Source of the DNA: Neisseria mucosa
Lineage (GTDB): Bacteria; Pseudomonadota; Gammaproteobacteria; Burkholderiales; Neisseriaceae
Reading direction: 5' to 3'
DNA length: 64,000 nt
Assembly (NCBI RefSeq): GCF_003044445.1
Contig: NZ_POWX01000010.1
Coordinates: 1 to 64,000 of the forward strand
Part shown: in pieces, positions 40,124 to 48,630 of the stretch
Position numbering within the stretch: the stretch's first letter is position 1
Layout: each line of letters opens with the position of its first letter
The notes under the pieces: generated by a model
The model's database searches: none
The model's input: only the letters and a program-made list of their open reading frames with translations
Told to the model about the DNA's origin: nothing
Translations under genes and position numbers: made by a program

Positions 40124-40585
40124 TCAGTAACGTTCTGCTTCGATACGGATTTTAAAGACAGCTTTGCGTATGAACTTTTCTTCACCCACCAGCGGAGCAT
40201 GCGCGTCGTTGTGAAAGAAGAGGGCAAACTCACCCGGTTGGAGTGTGAGCCAGGTTTCCGGTTCGCAGTCGAAAAATTCGATGTCGCGCTTTTCGTCGTA
40301 GCCCAAACCGTTTTTCAGACGACCTCTGTCTATCCAGCCGTAGGTTTCCTCTCCGCTGATAGGGACTTGGATGTCGATGTGTTTCAAATGCGCTTCGGGC
40401 TTGGCATCGGCTTTGCTCCTCATTGGTTCGCTACCGATAAAGAGGCGGATGTTTGGGTTTGCACACGGCACTTGTCCGTCGGGCAGGGCGGCGAAATCCA
40501 GCGTTTGCAACAGGCGGACGGCATCGGCGAAGTCGGGGTGCAGCGCGGTGTAGCGTGCGGCGTTGGTGATGGTGTCGGTAATCAT
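40124..40585 (-). CDS. YhcH/YjgK/YiaL family protein
   Basis: The 153-residue product belongs to the YhcH/EbgC-like cupin-type family, whose members bind sugars or act as anomerases. AHLKHIDIQVPISGEETYGW holds metal-ligand candidates, and WLTLQPGEFALFFHNDAHAP followed by RKAVFKIRIE completes the family pattern. A DUS has entered the coding region and reads RGRLKNGLG near residue 85. It interrupts the leu gene order between leuD and leuB, on the same strand. The substrate is unknown. Confidence 0.85.
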   Translation of the reverse strand: MITDTITNAARYTALHPDFADAVRLLQTLDFAALPDGQVPCANPNIRLFIGSEPMRSKADAKPEAHLKHIDIQVPISGEETYGWIDRGRLKNGLGYDEKRDIEFFDCEPETWLTLQPGEFALFFHNDAHAPLVGEEKFIRKAVFKIRIEAERY

Positions 40586-40605
40586 GTGTTTTGAAGGAGA
40601 GATGA

Positions 40606-40651
40606 AAAAAGGTCGTCTGAAAACTAGCTACGCTCGTTTTCAGACGACCTC
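40606..40651 (-). terminator. DUS inverted-repeat terminator of leuD
   Basis: AAAAAGGTCGTCTGAAAACTAGC and its complement extend the DUS stem. It lies 9 bp past the leuD stop. Confidence 0.75.
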
Positions 40652-40659
40652 ATCGTTTA

Positions 40660-41301
40660 TTAACCGTTAAACAGCCAAGGCTGGCTTTGGCGGCGTTTTT
40701 CTTCGAAATCGCGGATTTCGTCGGCGTGTTGCAGGGTCAGACCGATTTCGTCCAAACCGTTTAAGAGGCAGTGTTTGCGGTGTTCGGTAATGTCGAATTT
40801 GAACGTTTCGCCGCTAGGCGTGGTCAGGGTTTGCTCGGCAAGGTCGATGGAGAGCTGATAGCCTTCGGTTGCTTCGACTTCTTTGAAGAGCTGATCAACT
40901 TGTTCTTCGGTCAGCACGATCGGCAGGAGGCCGTTTTTGTAGCAGTTGTTGAAGAAGATGTCGGCGAAGCTGGGGGCGATGACGGCGCGGAAACCGTAGT
41001 CGTCCAATGCCCAAGGGGCGTGTTCGCGCGAGGAGCCGCAGCCGAAGTTTTTGCGCGTCAACAGGATTTGCGCGCCTTGGTAACGCGGCTGGTTCAGTGA
41101 AAAATCGGGGTTCAACGGGCGTTTGCTGTTGTCCATGCCCGGTTCGCCGTGGTCGAGGTAACGCCATTCGTCAAAGGCATTGGGACCGAAGCCGCTTCGT
41201 TTGATGGATTTTAAAAATTGTTTGGGGATGATGGCGTCGGTATCGACGTTGCTGCGGTCGAGGGGGGCGACTATAGCGGTGATTTTGGTAAAGGCTTTCA
41301 T
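40660..41301 (-). CDS. leuD: 3-isopropylmalate dehydratase small subunit
   Basis: The 213-residue LeuD forms the isomerase with LeuC. VAPLDRSNVDTDAIIPKQFL, LTRKNFGCGSSREHAPWAL, AVIAPSFADIFFNNCYKNGL and LLNGLDEIGLTLQHAD are canonical. Full length. It lies about 920 bp from leuC, with three tiny lipoprotein genes between. Confidence 0.97.
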   Translation of the reverse strand: MKAFTKITAIVAPLDRSNVDTDAIIPKQFLKSIKRSGFGPNAFDEWRYLDHGEPGMDNSKRPLNPDFSLNQPRYQGAQILLTRKNFGCGSSREHAPWALDDYGFRAVIAPSFADIFFNNCYKNGLLPIVLTEEQVDQLFKEVEATEGYQLSIDLAEQTLTTPSGETFKFDITEHRKHCLLNGLDEIGLTLQHADEIRDFEEKRRQSQPWLFNG

Positions 41302-41333
41302 GTTCTGTACTTTTTCGTTTGTCGAGGATTATA

Positions 41334-41358
41334 AAATGCCCCGATTTCCGGGGCATTT
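41334..41358 (-). terminator. Intrinsic terminator
   Basis: AAATGCCCCG and CGGGGCATTT form a perfect stem 20 bp past the stop of the first entericidin-like gene. Confidence 0.82.
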
Positions 41359-41377
41359 ACGTTTAAATTTTGTTTAG

Positions 41378-41515
41378 TCAGTAGGTTTTGACATTTTCAG
41401 CGGTATTGCTGACAGCAGTACCGGCGGCGCTGACGTCTTTAGCTACGCCTGAAATAGTGTTGCAGGCAGAGAGCAAGGTCATCGCGGTCAGTGCGATTAG
41501 GGCAAATTTCTTCAT
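41378..41515 (-). CDS. Entericidin-like small lipoprotein, copy 1
   Basis: The minus strand encodes 45 residues: MKKFALIALTAMTLLSAC is a lipoprotein signal (lipobox LSAC), followed by NTISGVAKDVSAAGTAVSNT and a short tail. The pattern fits the entericidin EcnA/EcnB family of tiny envelope lipoproteins. AGGAA lies upstream of the ATG. It is one of a tandem pair with the gene at 41548-41685. Confidence 0.8.
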   Translation of the reverse strand: MKKFALIALTAMTLLSACNTISGVAKDVSAAGTAVSNTAENVKTY

Positions 41516-41547
41516 GTATGGATTCCTGCGTGAAATTGGATTTTGGA

Positions 41548-41685
41548 TTAGTAATTTTTTACAGACTCAGCGGAACCGCTGACTGCGTTACCGGCGGCGC
41601 TGACATCTTTTCCCATGCCGGAAATGGTATTGCAGGCAGACAGCAAGGTCATAGCGGTCAAAGCAATGAGGGCGAATTTTTTCAT
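41548..41685 (-). CDS. Entericidin-like small lipoprotein, copy 2
   Basis: The 45-residue product has the same signal MKKFALIALTAMTLLSAC and continues NTISGMGKDVSAAGNAVSGS. It differs from copy 1 at only about nine residues, all in the mature part. AGGAGC lies 6 nt before the ATG. In enteric bacteria such pairs act as antidote and toxin (ecnA/ecnB); here the two are so alike that simple gene duplication is as likely. Confidence 0.82.
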   Translation of the reverse strand: MKKFALIALTAMTLLSACNTISGMGKDVSAAGNAVSGSAESVKNY

Positions 41686-41852
41686 TTGAAGCTCCTAATA
41701 GTTTGAAAAGTACAGTCTGTGTTACTGTATTACTAATAATATTCGGCATCTTCACAAAAGGCAATAGTTCGTATAAATGAAAAAATGCGGAGTTACATGA
41801 ATATAAACGGTGGTTTGAGTAAAGGTTTTTATAACTCTTATTGTTTGCGTAG

Positions 41853-41886
41853 TAGGCTGCCTGAAAATATATTTTAGGCAGCCTTG
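41853..41886 (-). terminator. Hairpin built from a foreign DUS dialect (AGGCTGCCTGAA)
   Basis: The arms AGGCTGCCTGAAAAT and ATTTTAGGCAGCCTT pair with one mismatch. AGGCTGCCTGAA at 41854-41865 is the dialect I know as AG-simDUS (Simonsiella type) rather than this genome's AGGTCGTCTGAA. It serves as terminator of the lipoprotein gene at 41902. Confidence 0.75.
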
Positions 41887-41901
41887 TGTAAAGATAGCAG
41901 T

Positions 41902-42126
41902 TTATTCAGTAGCTTCTTCAATTTTTTCGCCGACATGGGTCATGCCGCGGCCAACAGCGTTACCGCCTTTTTTCACGGCAGCTTTGGTTTTGTCCCAGCC
42001 GCGCTCGGCAGCGTTTTCTGTTTTATCCCAGTTGCGGCTAGCGTCATCTTTCGCTCCGGACCAAGTGCTGGAGCAGGCAGCCAGGGTAAGGGCAGCAAGG
42101 GTGGTTATCAACAGTTTGTTCATCAT
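41902..42126 (-). CDS. Small lipoprotein with charged helical tail
   Basis: The 74-residue product has a lipoprotein signal (LTLAACSST, lipobox LAAC) and a mature part rich in Trp-Asp-Lys repeats (SRNWDKTENAAERGWDKTKA) that should be helical. AAGGAA lies just before the double ATG. It resembles the entericidin-like pair in size and location but is longer. It lies immediately downstream of leuC. The function is unknown. Confidence 0.72.
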   Translation of the reverse strand: MMNKLLITTLAALTLAACSSTWSGAKDDASRNWDKTENAAERGWDKTKAAVKKGGNAVGRGMTHVGEKIEEATE

Positions 42127-42179
42127 TGGATTCCTTGATTTAAGAGTTGGAGAATCTCCTTTGCGCGGAGATGGTGGTT

Positions 42180-42219
42180 ACAGACGACCTTTGGTGGTTA
42201 TGCAAGGTCGTCTGAAAGA
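42180..42219 (-). terminator. DUS pair in outward orientation past leuC
   Basis: A reverse DUS (CAGACGACCTTTGG) and a forward DUS (AAGGTCGTCTGAAA) can pair as a hairpin directly adjoining the leuC stop codon. Confidence 0.5.
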
Positions 42220-43629
42220 TTATGCCATAGTACGGATGTCGGTAAAGCGTCCGTTGACCGCCGCGGCAGCAGCCATAGCAGGGCTGACCAAATGGGTGCG
42301 CCCGCCGTTGCCTTGGCGGCCTTCGAAGTTGCGGTTGGAAGTGGAGGCGCAGCGTTGGCCCGGAGTGAGGCGGTCGGCGTTCATGGCGAGGCACATCGAG
42401 CAGCCCGGTTCGCGCCATTCGAAACCGGCGTCGATGAAGATTTTGTCCAAACCTTCCTGTTCCGCCTGCCGTTTGACCAAGCCGGAACCGGGAACGATTA
42501 ACACGCGCTGTACGTTGTCGGCTTTTTTACGGCCTTTGGCGACGGCGGCGGCTTCGCGCAAATCTTCGATGCGGCTGTTGGTGCAGGAGCCGATGAATAC
42601 GATGTCGACGGGGATTTCGTTCAGCGGCGTGCCGGCTTCCAAGCCCATGTATTCGAGGGCGCGTTCCATGCTGCTGCGTTTGACGGGATCAGTTTCTTCG
42701 GCAGGATTCGGCACTTTGCCGCTGATGTCCAAAACCATTTCAGGCGATGTGCCCCATGTTACTTGCGGTTCGATGTCTTCGGCTTTGAAATGGTATTCTT
42801 TGTCGAATACCGCGCCTTCGTCGGAAACCAGCGTGCGCCAGTATTCGACGGCTTTGTCCCACGCTTCGCCTTTGGGTGCGAAGGGTTTGTCTTTAACATA
42901 GTCGATGGTGGTTTGATCGACGGCAACCATGCCGGAGCGCGCACCTGCTTCAATCGCCATGTTGCACAGGGTCATGCGGCCTTCCATCGAAAGGCTGCGG
43001 ATGGCTTCGCCGCCGAACTCGATGGCGTAGCCAGTGCCGCCTGCCGTGCCGATTTGTCCGATAATGTAGAGAGCGACGTCTTTGGCGGTAACGCCCGGTT
43101 TCAGACGACCTTCAACGGTAATCAGCATGGATTTGGATTTTTTCGCGGTAATACACTGGGTCGCCATGGTGTGTTCGACTTCGGAAGTGCCGATACCGTG
43201 TGCCAGTGCGCCGAATGCGCCGTGGGTAGAGGTGTGCGAGTCGCCGCAGACGACGGTCATGCCGGGCAGGGTCGCGCCTTGTTCCGGTCCCATAACATGA
43301 ACGATGCCCTGACCTTTATCCATGAACGGGAAGTAGGCAAGTGCGCCGAACTCTTTGATATTTTTGTCCAAAGTATCGACTTGCAGCTTGGAAATCGGGT
43401 CTTGGATGCCTTTGTCCCAATCGCCGGTCGGGGTGTTGTGGTCGGCGGTGGAGACGACGCTGTCGATACGCCACAGCTTGCGTCCCGCCATTTTCAGGCC
43501 TTCAAACGCTTGCGGGCTGGTAACTTCGTGCACTAAATGACGGTCGATATAGAGTAGGACAGTGCCGTCTTCTTCTTCGCGGACGACGTGGCTGTTCCAG
43601 AGTTTGTCGTAGAGGGTTTGTGCGCTCAT
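42220..43629 (-). CDS. leuC: 3-isopropylmalate dehydratase large subunit
   Basis: The 469-residue LeuC carries the [4Fe-4S] cluster of the isomerase. TLYDKLWNSHVV opens it; VVCGDSHTSTHGAFGALAHG supplies the first cluster Cys, IGSCTNSRIEDLREAA the second, and EPGCSMCLAMNADRL the third. RHLVHEVTSPQAFEGL and VDQTTIDYVKDKPFAPKG are conserved. It is the first leu gene, divergent from gshA; an inverted pair of 13-bp motifs lies in the shared upstream region. A DUS encodes VEGRLKPGV within the gene. Confidence 0.97.
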   Translation of the reverse strand: MSAQTLYDKLWNSHVVREEEDGTVLLYIDRHLVHEVTSPQAFEGLKMAGRKLWRIDSVVSTADHNTPTGDWDKGIQDPISKLQVDTLDKNIKEFGALAYFPFMDKGQGIVHVMGPEQGATLPGMTVVCGDSHTSTHGAFGALAHGIGTSEVEHTMATQCITAKKSKSMLITVEGRLKPGVTAKDVALYIIGQIGTAGGTGYAIEFGGEAIRSLSMEGRMTLCNMAIEAGARSGMVAVDQTTIDYVKDKPFAPKGEAWDKAVEYWRTLVSDEGAVFDKEYHFKAEDIEPQVTWGTSPEMVLDISGKVPNPAEETDPVKRSSMERALEYMGLEAGTPLNEIPVDIVFIGSCTNSRIEDLREAAAVAKGRKKADNVQRVLIVPGSGLVKRQAEQEGLDKIFIDAGFEWREPGCSMCLAMNADRLTPGQRCASTSNRNFEGRQGNGGRTHLVSPAMAAAAAVNGRFTDIRTMA

Positions 43630-43718
43630 GATGGGTTATCTTTGCTTATTAATAATAGGAGTAGATGGTTTGTTTTAATGGGCGGATTTTAGGCTTTTTA
43701 CAGGGGTAGTGCAATAGA

Positions 43719-43783
43719 AATTTGTCTAATTTCTACATTTTCCCGTAAAAATCTAAAAATAACTTTTAAAAATTGGACAAATT
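43719..43783. promoter_or_regulatory. Inverted pair of AATTRGACAAATT motifs between leuC and gshA
   Basis: AATTTGTCTAATT at 43719-43731 is the complement of AATTAGACAAATT, and AATTGGACAAATT stands at 43771-43783. The two 13-mers differ at one position and face opposite directions, with centres 52 bp apart. The first is also inside a palindrome with AGAAATT and AATTTCT arms. A regulator of leuC, gshA or both could bind here; its identity is unknown. Confidence 0.5.
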
Positions 43784-43826
43784 GTAGAATTGTTGACAAA
43801 AAGAGGTATTTTATTTGAAACAATGC

Positions 43827-43856
43827 TTGTCGTACCGCCTAAAAAAGCACTATCAT
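43827..43856 (+). promoter_or_regulatory. Candidate promoter of gshA
   Basis: TTGTCG and TATCAT are separated by 18 bp, with the ATG about 40 bp further on and AGAGGT just before it. A TTGACA at 43794-43799 has no good -10 partner. Confidence 0.35.
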
Positions 43857-43896
43857 TTCCATCCGTATCCCACATCCGACAACAGAGGTATAGAGA

Positions 43897-45255
43897 ATGA
43901 AATTACCGGTTATGGCTGCCGAACATCTGTCGCAACTTCAGGCGTTTGAAGCGAAAATCCTGTGCAACCACGCCAAAATCGAAGCATGGTTCTGTTCGCA
44001 ATGGAACGCACACCGCCCGCCGTTTTACGGTTCGGTCGACATCCGCAATGCCGGTTATAAAATTTCGTCTATTGATATGAACCTGTTCCCCGGCGGCTTC
44101 AACAACCTGAATCCGAATTTCATCCCGCTGGCGGCAGTGGCGGCGCAAGATGCGGTACAACGTGCCTGCGAAACGGCAAAATCCGTATTGATTATTCCCG
44201 AAAACCATACCCGCAACACGTTCTACCTGCAAAACGTTTACGCACTCAGCGAGATTTTGCGCTCGGCAGGGTATGAAGTCCGTTTGGGCAGCCTGAATCC
44301 GGAAGTTACCGAGCCGACCGAGTTTGAAACCGCGCTGGGCGACAAAATCCTGCTGGAACCTTTATTGCTATTGCGTACCCGCGAGCGCGTCCATCTTGCC
44401 GACGGCTTCTCGCCTTGCGTCGTCTTGTTGAACAACGACTTGTCCGCGGGCGTTCCCGACATTCTCAAAGGCATCAGCCAAACCGTATTGCCTCCGCTGC
44501 ACGGCGGTTGGACGACGCGCCGTAAAACAGAACATTTCAGCGCATACAACCAAGTCGCCGCCGAATTTGCCAAGCTGATTGACATCGACGAATGGCAGAT
44601 TAACCCGTATTTCGAAAAAATCGGCGGGTTGGACTTCCAAGAGCGCGAAGGTGAAGACGCGTTGGCGGAAGCGGTAGAACGCGTGCTGGCAAAAATTCAA
44701 GCCAAATACGACGAATTGGGCATTACCGACCAGCCTTTCGTTATCGTCAAAGCCGACGCGGGTACTTATGGCATGGGCGTGATGAGCGTCAAATCCGCCG
44801 ACGAAGTGCGCGGGTTGAACCGCAAAAACCGCAACAAAATGGCGAAGGTGAAAGAAGGCTTGGAAGTCAGCGAAGTGATTGTCCAAGAAGGCATTTATAC
44901 CTATGAAACCATGAACGGCGCCGTGTGCGAACCCGTCGTTTATATGATGGACCGTTTCGTTATCGGCGGCTTCTTCCGTGTGCACGAAGGACGTGGCGCG
45001 GACGAAAACCTCAACGCCGGCGGCATGGTGTTCGTCCCGCTGTCCAACAGCATCCCCACCGGCAGCGGCGACAACTCCCAAGAAGCCCCCGAAGCCTGCA
45101 AACGCGTATTCGAAGAATGGGACTCGCTCGGTATGCCGCGCTCTGAAAAAGATTGCGATGTGGACAACGAACACAACCGCCTCTACGTTTACGGCGTAAT
45201 GGCTCGCCTGTCGCTGCTTGCCGCCGCGCTTGAGTTGGAGCAAACCGCTCCGTAA
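43897..45255 (+). CDS. gshA: Glutamate-cysteine ligase
   Basis: The 452-residue enzyme makes gamma-glutamylcysteine, the first step of glutathione synthesis. It is of the proteobacterial GshA type seen in Neisseria: FYGSVDIRNAGYKISSIDMN, FPGGFNNLNPNFIPLA, IIPENHTRNTFYLQNV, FVIVKADAGTYGMGVMSV and NAGGMVFVPLSNSIPTGSG are the recognisable segments, the last two being ATP-grasp-like. Glutathione links it loosely to the S-formylglutathione hydrolase at 56026. Full length, with a DUS terminator downstream. Confidence 0.92.
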   Translation: MKLPVMAAEHLSQLQAFEAKILCNHAKIEAWFCSQWNAHRPPFYGSVDIRNAGYKISSIDMNLFPGGFNNLNPNFIPLAAVAAQDAVQRACETAKSVLIIPENHTRNTFYLQNVYALSEILRSAGYEVRLGSLNPEVTEPTEFETALGDKILLEPLLLLRTRERVHLADGFSPCVVLLNNDLSAGVPDILKGISQTVLPPLHGGWTTRRKTEHFSAYNQVAAEFAKLIDIDEWQINPYFEKIGGLDFQEREGEDALAEAVERVLAKIQAKYDELGITDQPFVIVKADAGTYGMGVMSVKSADEVRGLNRKNRNKMAKVKEGLEVSEVIVQEGIYTYETMNGAVCEPVVYMMDRFVIGGFFRVHEGRGADENLNAGGMVFVPLSNSIPTGSGDNSQEAPEACKRVFEEWDSLGMPRSEKDCDVDNEHNRLYVYGVMARLSLLAAALELEQTAP

Positions 45256-45285
45256 AGCGTGTTTGGTCTGATTATTTAAAATAGT

Positions 45286-45332
45286 AAAGGTCGTCTGAAA
45301 GCCATAGTTTAGGTTTTCAGACGACCTTTTTC
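45286..45332 (+). terminator. DUS inverted-repeat terminator of gshA
   Basis: AAAGGTCGTCTGAAA and TTTTCAGACGACCTTTTT lie about 31 bp past the gshA stop. Confidence 0.78.
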
Positions 45333-45403
45333 ATGACGTTTATAGGAAATTCAATTATTATCTCCACCTAATTTCAAAGCTAATAATAAAAAGGGAAACA
45401 GTT

Positions 45404-47629
45404 TTGCTGAAATATTATGGATTGCCGTTTTGGGTCGTCGGCGTCATCGCCTCGTTCGCTTTGCCGTCCGTACCGCATTGGGCTGCGTGGCTGGCGGCGG
45501 CATTGGTTTTGCTGGCGGCTTCGCGGCGGTTTGCGGTGGCGGGAATGATGCTGTGCGTCCTGCTCGGCGCGGCTTACGGCGTGTTTCGGACGGAAGCGGC
45601 TTTGTCGGCGCAATGGCCGCTGAACGGGTCTTCGGAGTCGGTGTTGACGGTTGAAGTCGCAGATATGCCGCGCGGCGACGGGCGGCGGGTGCAGTTTGCG
45701 GCGAAGGCGTGGACAGAGGATGGGCGGCAATTTGATTTATTGCTGTCGGATTATCAGAAACGCGATTGGGCGGTGGGCAGCCGCTGGAAAGTGTCGGCAC
45801 GGCTCAAGCCGGTTATCGGCGAAGTGAACCTGCGCGGGCTGAACCGTGAGGCTTGGGCGTTGGCAAACGGTTTGGACGGCGCGGGTACGCTGGGCAAAGG
45901 CAGAAGCTTGGTTCGCGAGGGCGGCGGTGTCGGTTTGGCGGTGTGGCGCGATGCGGTCAGCCGCCGTTGGCAGGCTGTCGGGGCGGACAGTCCGGATTTT
46001 TCCGACGGTATCGGTCTGATGCGGGCTTTGAGCATAGGCGAACAATCGGCATTGAGACCCGAATTGTGGCAGGCGTTTCGACCTTTGGGCTTGACGCACT
46101 TGGTCAGTATTTCGGGGCTGCACGTTACGATGGTGTCGGTTTTGGCGGGCTGGCTGGTCAAACTGATTTTCAGACGACTGCCTTGGGTACCGGCTAAACC
46201 GCGCGTGTGGATTTTAGCAGGCGGCGCGGCAGGGGCTTTGTTTTATGCGTTGCTGGCGGGCTTTTCCGTGCCGACGCAGCGCAGCGTTTTGATGCTGGCA
46301 GCGTTTGCTTGGGCTTGGTGGCGCGGCAGTTTGTCTTCGGGCTGGACGGCGTGGTGGCAGGCTTTAGCGGTGGTGTTGCTGCTTGATCCGCTGGCGGTTT
46401 TGGGCGTCGGCACTTGGCTGTCGTTCGGCTTGGTCGCCGCCTTGATTTGGGCTTCGGCAGGTCGTCTGAAAGAACGCGGCTGGCGTTTGGCTGTACGCGG
46501 ACAATGGGCGGCGACGGTGTTGTCAGTGGTATTGTTGGGCTATATCTTTGCGTCCTTGCCCATCATCAGTCCTTTGGTCAATGCGGCGATGATTCCATGG
46601 TTTTCTTGGGTATTGACGCCGTTGGCATTGGTTGGGTCGGTGTTGCCGTTCACACCTTTGCAATGGGCGGCGGCAGGTTTGGCGGAATACACTTTGCGCG
46701 GCTTGGTTTGGCTGGCGGGAGTATCGCCTGAATTTGCCGTAGCCGCCGCGCCTGTGCCTTTGTTTATTTTGGCTTTTTTAGCGGCTTTGCTGTGGCTGTT
46801 GCCGCGCGGACTGGGTTTGCGACCATGGGCGTGTTTGGTCTTGGCAGGATTTGTGTTCTACCGCCCCGACCGTTTGGACGACGGCTTGGCGCGGATTACC
46901 GTGATGGACGCGGGACAGGGTTTGTCAGTATTGGTACAGACGCGCGACCGCAACCTGCTGTTTGACACGGGTACGGCGCAGGCGGCGCAAACGGGTATCG
47001 TGCCAAGCCTGAACGCCATGGGCGTGCGCCGTTTGGACACGCTGATTCTGTCGCATCACGACAGCGACCACGACGGCGGTTTGGATGCCGTTTCCGATAT
47101 TGAAATCGGCGAAACGCTGGCGGGACAGCCTGAGTTTTATCCGAATGCAAAATTTTGCGCCGAAGCGCAATGGCAATGGAACGGCGTGGATTTCGAGCTA
47201 TTGAGGTCGTCTGAAAATTCGGGTGGCGAAGACAATGACCAAAGCTGCGTCTTGCGCGTCGTTTCTGACGGACAGGCTTTGCTGGTTACGGGCGATTTGG
47301 GCATCAAAGGCGAAGCGGATCTGATAGAACGCTACGGCGGCTCGCTGTACAGCCAAGTTTTGATATTGGGACACCACGGCAGCAACACGGCTTCATCCGG
47401 TGGCTTCCTGAACACAGTCGCGCCGAAATACGCCGTTGCCTCCAGCGGCTACGCCAACGCCTACAAGCATCCAACCCCCGCCGTCCAAACCCGCGTCCGC
47501 GCACACGGCGCAGCATTGTTGCGAACGGATTTATCGGGCGCGCTGGTGTTTGAGTTGGGCGGCGATGAAATCTTTAAAGGTCGTCTGAAAAGCGATAAGT
47601 TTTATTGGCAGAAAAAGCCGTTTGAATAA
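45404..47629 (+). CDS. comA: DNA internalisation protein ComEC/Rec2 (ComA)
   Basis: The 741-residue inner-membrane channel imports single-stranded DNA during transformation. The start is TTG at 45404, preceded by AAGGGA. The N-terminal part holds membrane segments and an OB-like domain, the central competence domain reads GLTHLVSISGLHVTMVSVLA and FYALLAGFSVPTQRSVLMLA, and the C-terminal metallo-beta-lactamase domain has LILSHHDSDHDGGLDAV, LLVTGDLG and LILGHHGSNTASSG. In Neisseria the gene is called comA. Several DUS lie inside it (GRLKERG, RSSENSG, FRRLPW), as one might expect for DNA this system takes up. It is the uptake machinery that reads the DUS throughout this window. Confidence 0.94.
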   Translation: MLKYYGLPFWVVGVIASFALPSVPHWAAWLAAALVLLAASRRFAVAGMMLCVLLGAAYGVFRTEAALSAQWPLNGSSESVLTVEVADMPRGDGRRVQFAAKAWTEDGRQFDLLLSDYQKRDWAVGSRWKVSARLKPVIGEVNLRGLNREAWALANGLDGAGTLGKGRSLVREGGGVGLAVWRDAVSRRWQAVGADSPDFSDGIGLMRALSIGEQSALRPELWQAFRPLGLTHLVSISGLHVTMVSVLAGWLVKLIFRRLPWVPAKPRVWILAGGAAGALFYALLAGFSVPTQRSVLMLAAFAWAWWRGSLSSGWTAWWQALAVVLLLDPLAVLGVGTWLSFGLVAALIWASAGRLKERGWRLAVRGQWAATVLSVVLLGYIFASLPIISPLVNAAMIPWFSWVLTPLALVGSVLPFTPLQWAAAGLAEYTLRGLVWLAGVSPEFAVAAAPVPLFILAFLAALLWLLPRGLGLRPWACLVLAGFVFYRPDRLDDGLARITVMDAGQGLSVLVQTRDRNLLFDTGTAQAAQTGIVPSLNAMGVRRLDTLILSHHDSDHDGGLDAVSDIEIGETLAGQPEFYPNAKFCAEAQWQWNGVDFELLRSSENSGGEDNDQSCVLRVVSDGQALLVTGDLGIKGEADLIERYGGSLYSQVLILGHHGSNTASSGGFLNTVAPKYAVASSGYANAYKHPTPAVQTRVRAHGAALLRTDLSGALVFELGGDEIFKGRLKSDKFYWQKKPFE

Positions 47630-47928
47630 ATGTGTTCGCTGTATGGTAGAACGGATTTTCAGACGACTTTCTTCAACTTTATCGGCAAGGCAGGGGATAA
47701 CGTTTCTGTTGACGTTCTTTATCGTCGAAATATTGGTGGTCATCAGCCCAGATATGGGTTTGTTCGGAGGGATTTGAGGTAGGGAAGGCTGTATCCGACA
47801 GCTAGAGGGTAGCCGTATTTATTTTCTGTTGGCGGGTTTACAGTTGTTCAAAGAAACTGAATGAAACGGCGTAGTAAAAAGTATGAATCTGAAAATAGTG
47901 TGTTGATAAAGGGGTTTTATAATAAAGT
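47630..47928. other. Gene-free stretch after comEC
   Basis: This stretch of about 300 bp holds a single reverse DUS near 47656-47669 and otherwise unremarkable sequence. A 70-codon minus-strand frame here has no supporting signals. No RNA gene is evident. Confidence 0.5.
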
Positions 47929-47970
47929 AAAGATCGTCTGAAATCTTCAAATAGTTTTCAGACGACCTTT
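47929..47970 (-). terminator. DUS terminator of clpP, variant arm
   Basis: The left arm is AGATCGTCTGAAA (one change) and the right arm standard with TTT. It lies 18 bp past the clpP stop. Confidence 0.7.
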
Positions 47971-47987
47971 TATTCTGTCAAAAACAT

Positions 47988-48608
47988 TTAAGCCTGCAAA
48001 GAAGCGCGATTTTCCAAAACTTGGTCAATCAAGCCGTATTCTTTGGCTTCTTCCGCGGACATGAAGTTATCGCGGTCGGTATCGCGTTCCAAATCTGCCA
48101 AATCGCGGCCGCAGTGTTTCGCCATCAGGCGGTTGAGTTTCTCTTTGATTTTCAACAGCTCGCGGGCATGAATTTCAATATCGGATGCCTGACCGCCCAA
48201 GCCGCCGCTGATTAAAGGCTGGTGAATCATGATACGGCTGTTTGGCAGGGCGAAACGTTTGCCTTTCTCGCCCGCCGACAGCAGGAATGCGCCCATGCTT
48301 GCCGCTTGTCCCAAGCACAAAGTGGAGACATTGGGCTTGATGAAATTCATGGTGTCGTAAATCGACATACCTGCCGTTACCGAACCGCCAGGAGAATTGA
48401 TGTAGAAGAAAATATCTTTGTCCGGATTTTCACTTTCCAAAAACAACAGCTGGGCAACCACCAAATTGGCGGACTCGTCTGTTACCGGGCCGATCAAAAA
48501 TACGATGCGCTCTTTCAAAAGGCGCGAGTAAATATCAAATGCACGCTCGCCGCGACCGCTTTGTTCAATAACGGTAGGAACGAGGTAATTATTGAAATCG
48601 AAGGACAT
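47988..48608 (-). CDS. clpP: ATP-dependent Clp protease proteolytic subunit
   Basis: The 206-residue serine protease forms the ClpXP/ClpAP barrel. The catalytic triad is S104 (GQAASMGAFLL), H129 (RIMIHQP) and D178 (DTDRDNFM), each offset by 7 from E. coli numbering. NYLVPTVIEQSGRGERAFDI is the N-terminal processing region. It lies downstream of tig on the same strand, the usual tig-clpP order, with a hairpin between. The clpX gene is not in the window. Confidence 0.97.
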   Translation of the reverse strand: MSFDFNNYLVPTVIEQSGRGERAFDIYSRLLKERIVFLIGPVTDESANLVVAQLLFLESENPDKDIFFYINSPGGSVTAGMSIYDTMNFIKPNVSTLCLGQAASMGAFLLSAGEKGKRFALPNSRIMIHQPLISGGLGGQASDIEIHARELLKIKEKLNRLMAKHCGRDLADLERDTDRDNFMSAEEAKEYGLIDQVLENRASLQA

Positions 48609-48630
48609 TTTTGTCTCCTGTCAATGTTGC

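Noticed and set aside
47531..47743. A 70-codon minus-strand frame after comEC
   Set aside because: It overlaps the end of comEC and reads through a DUS; no supporting signal.
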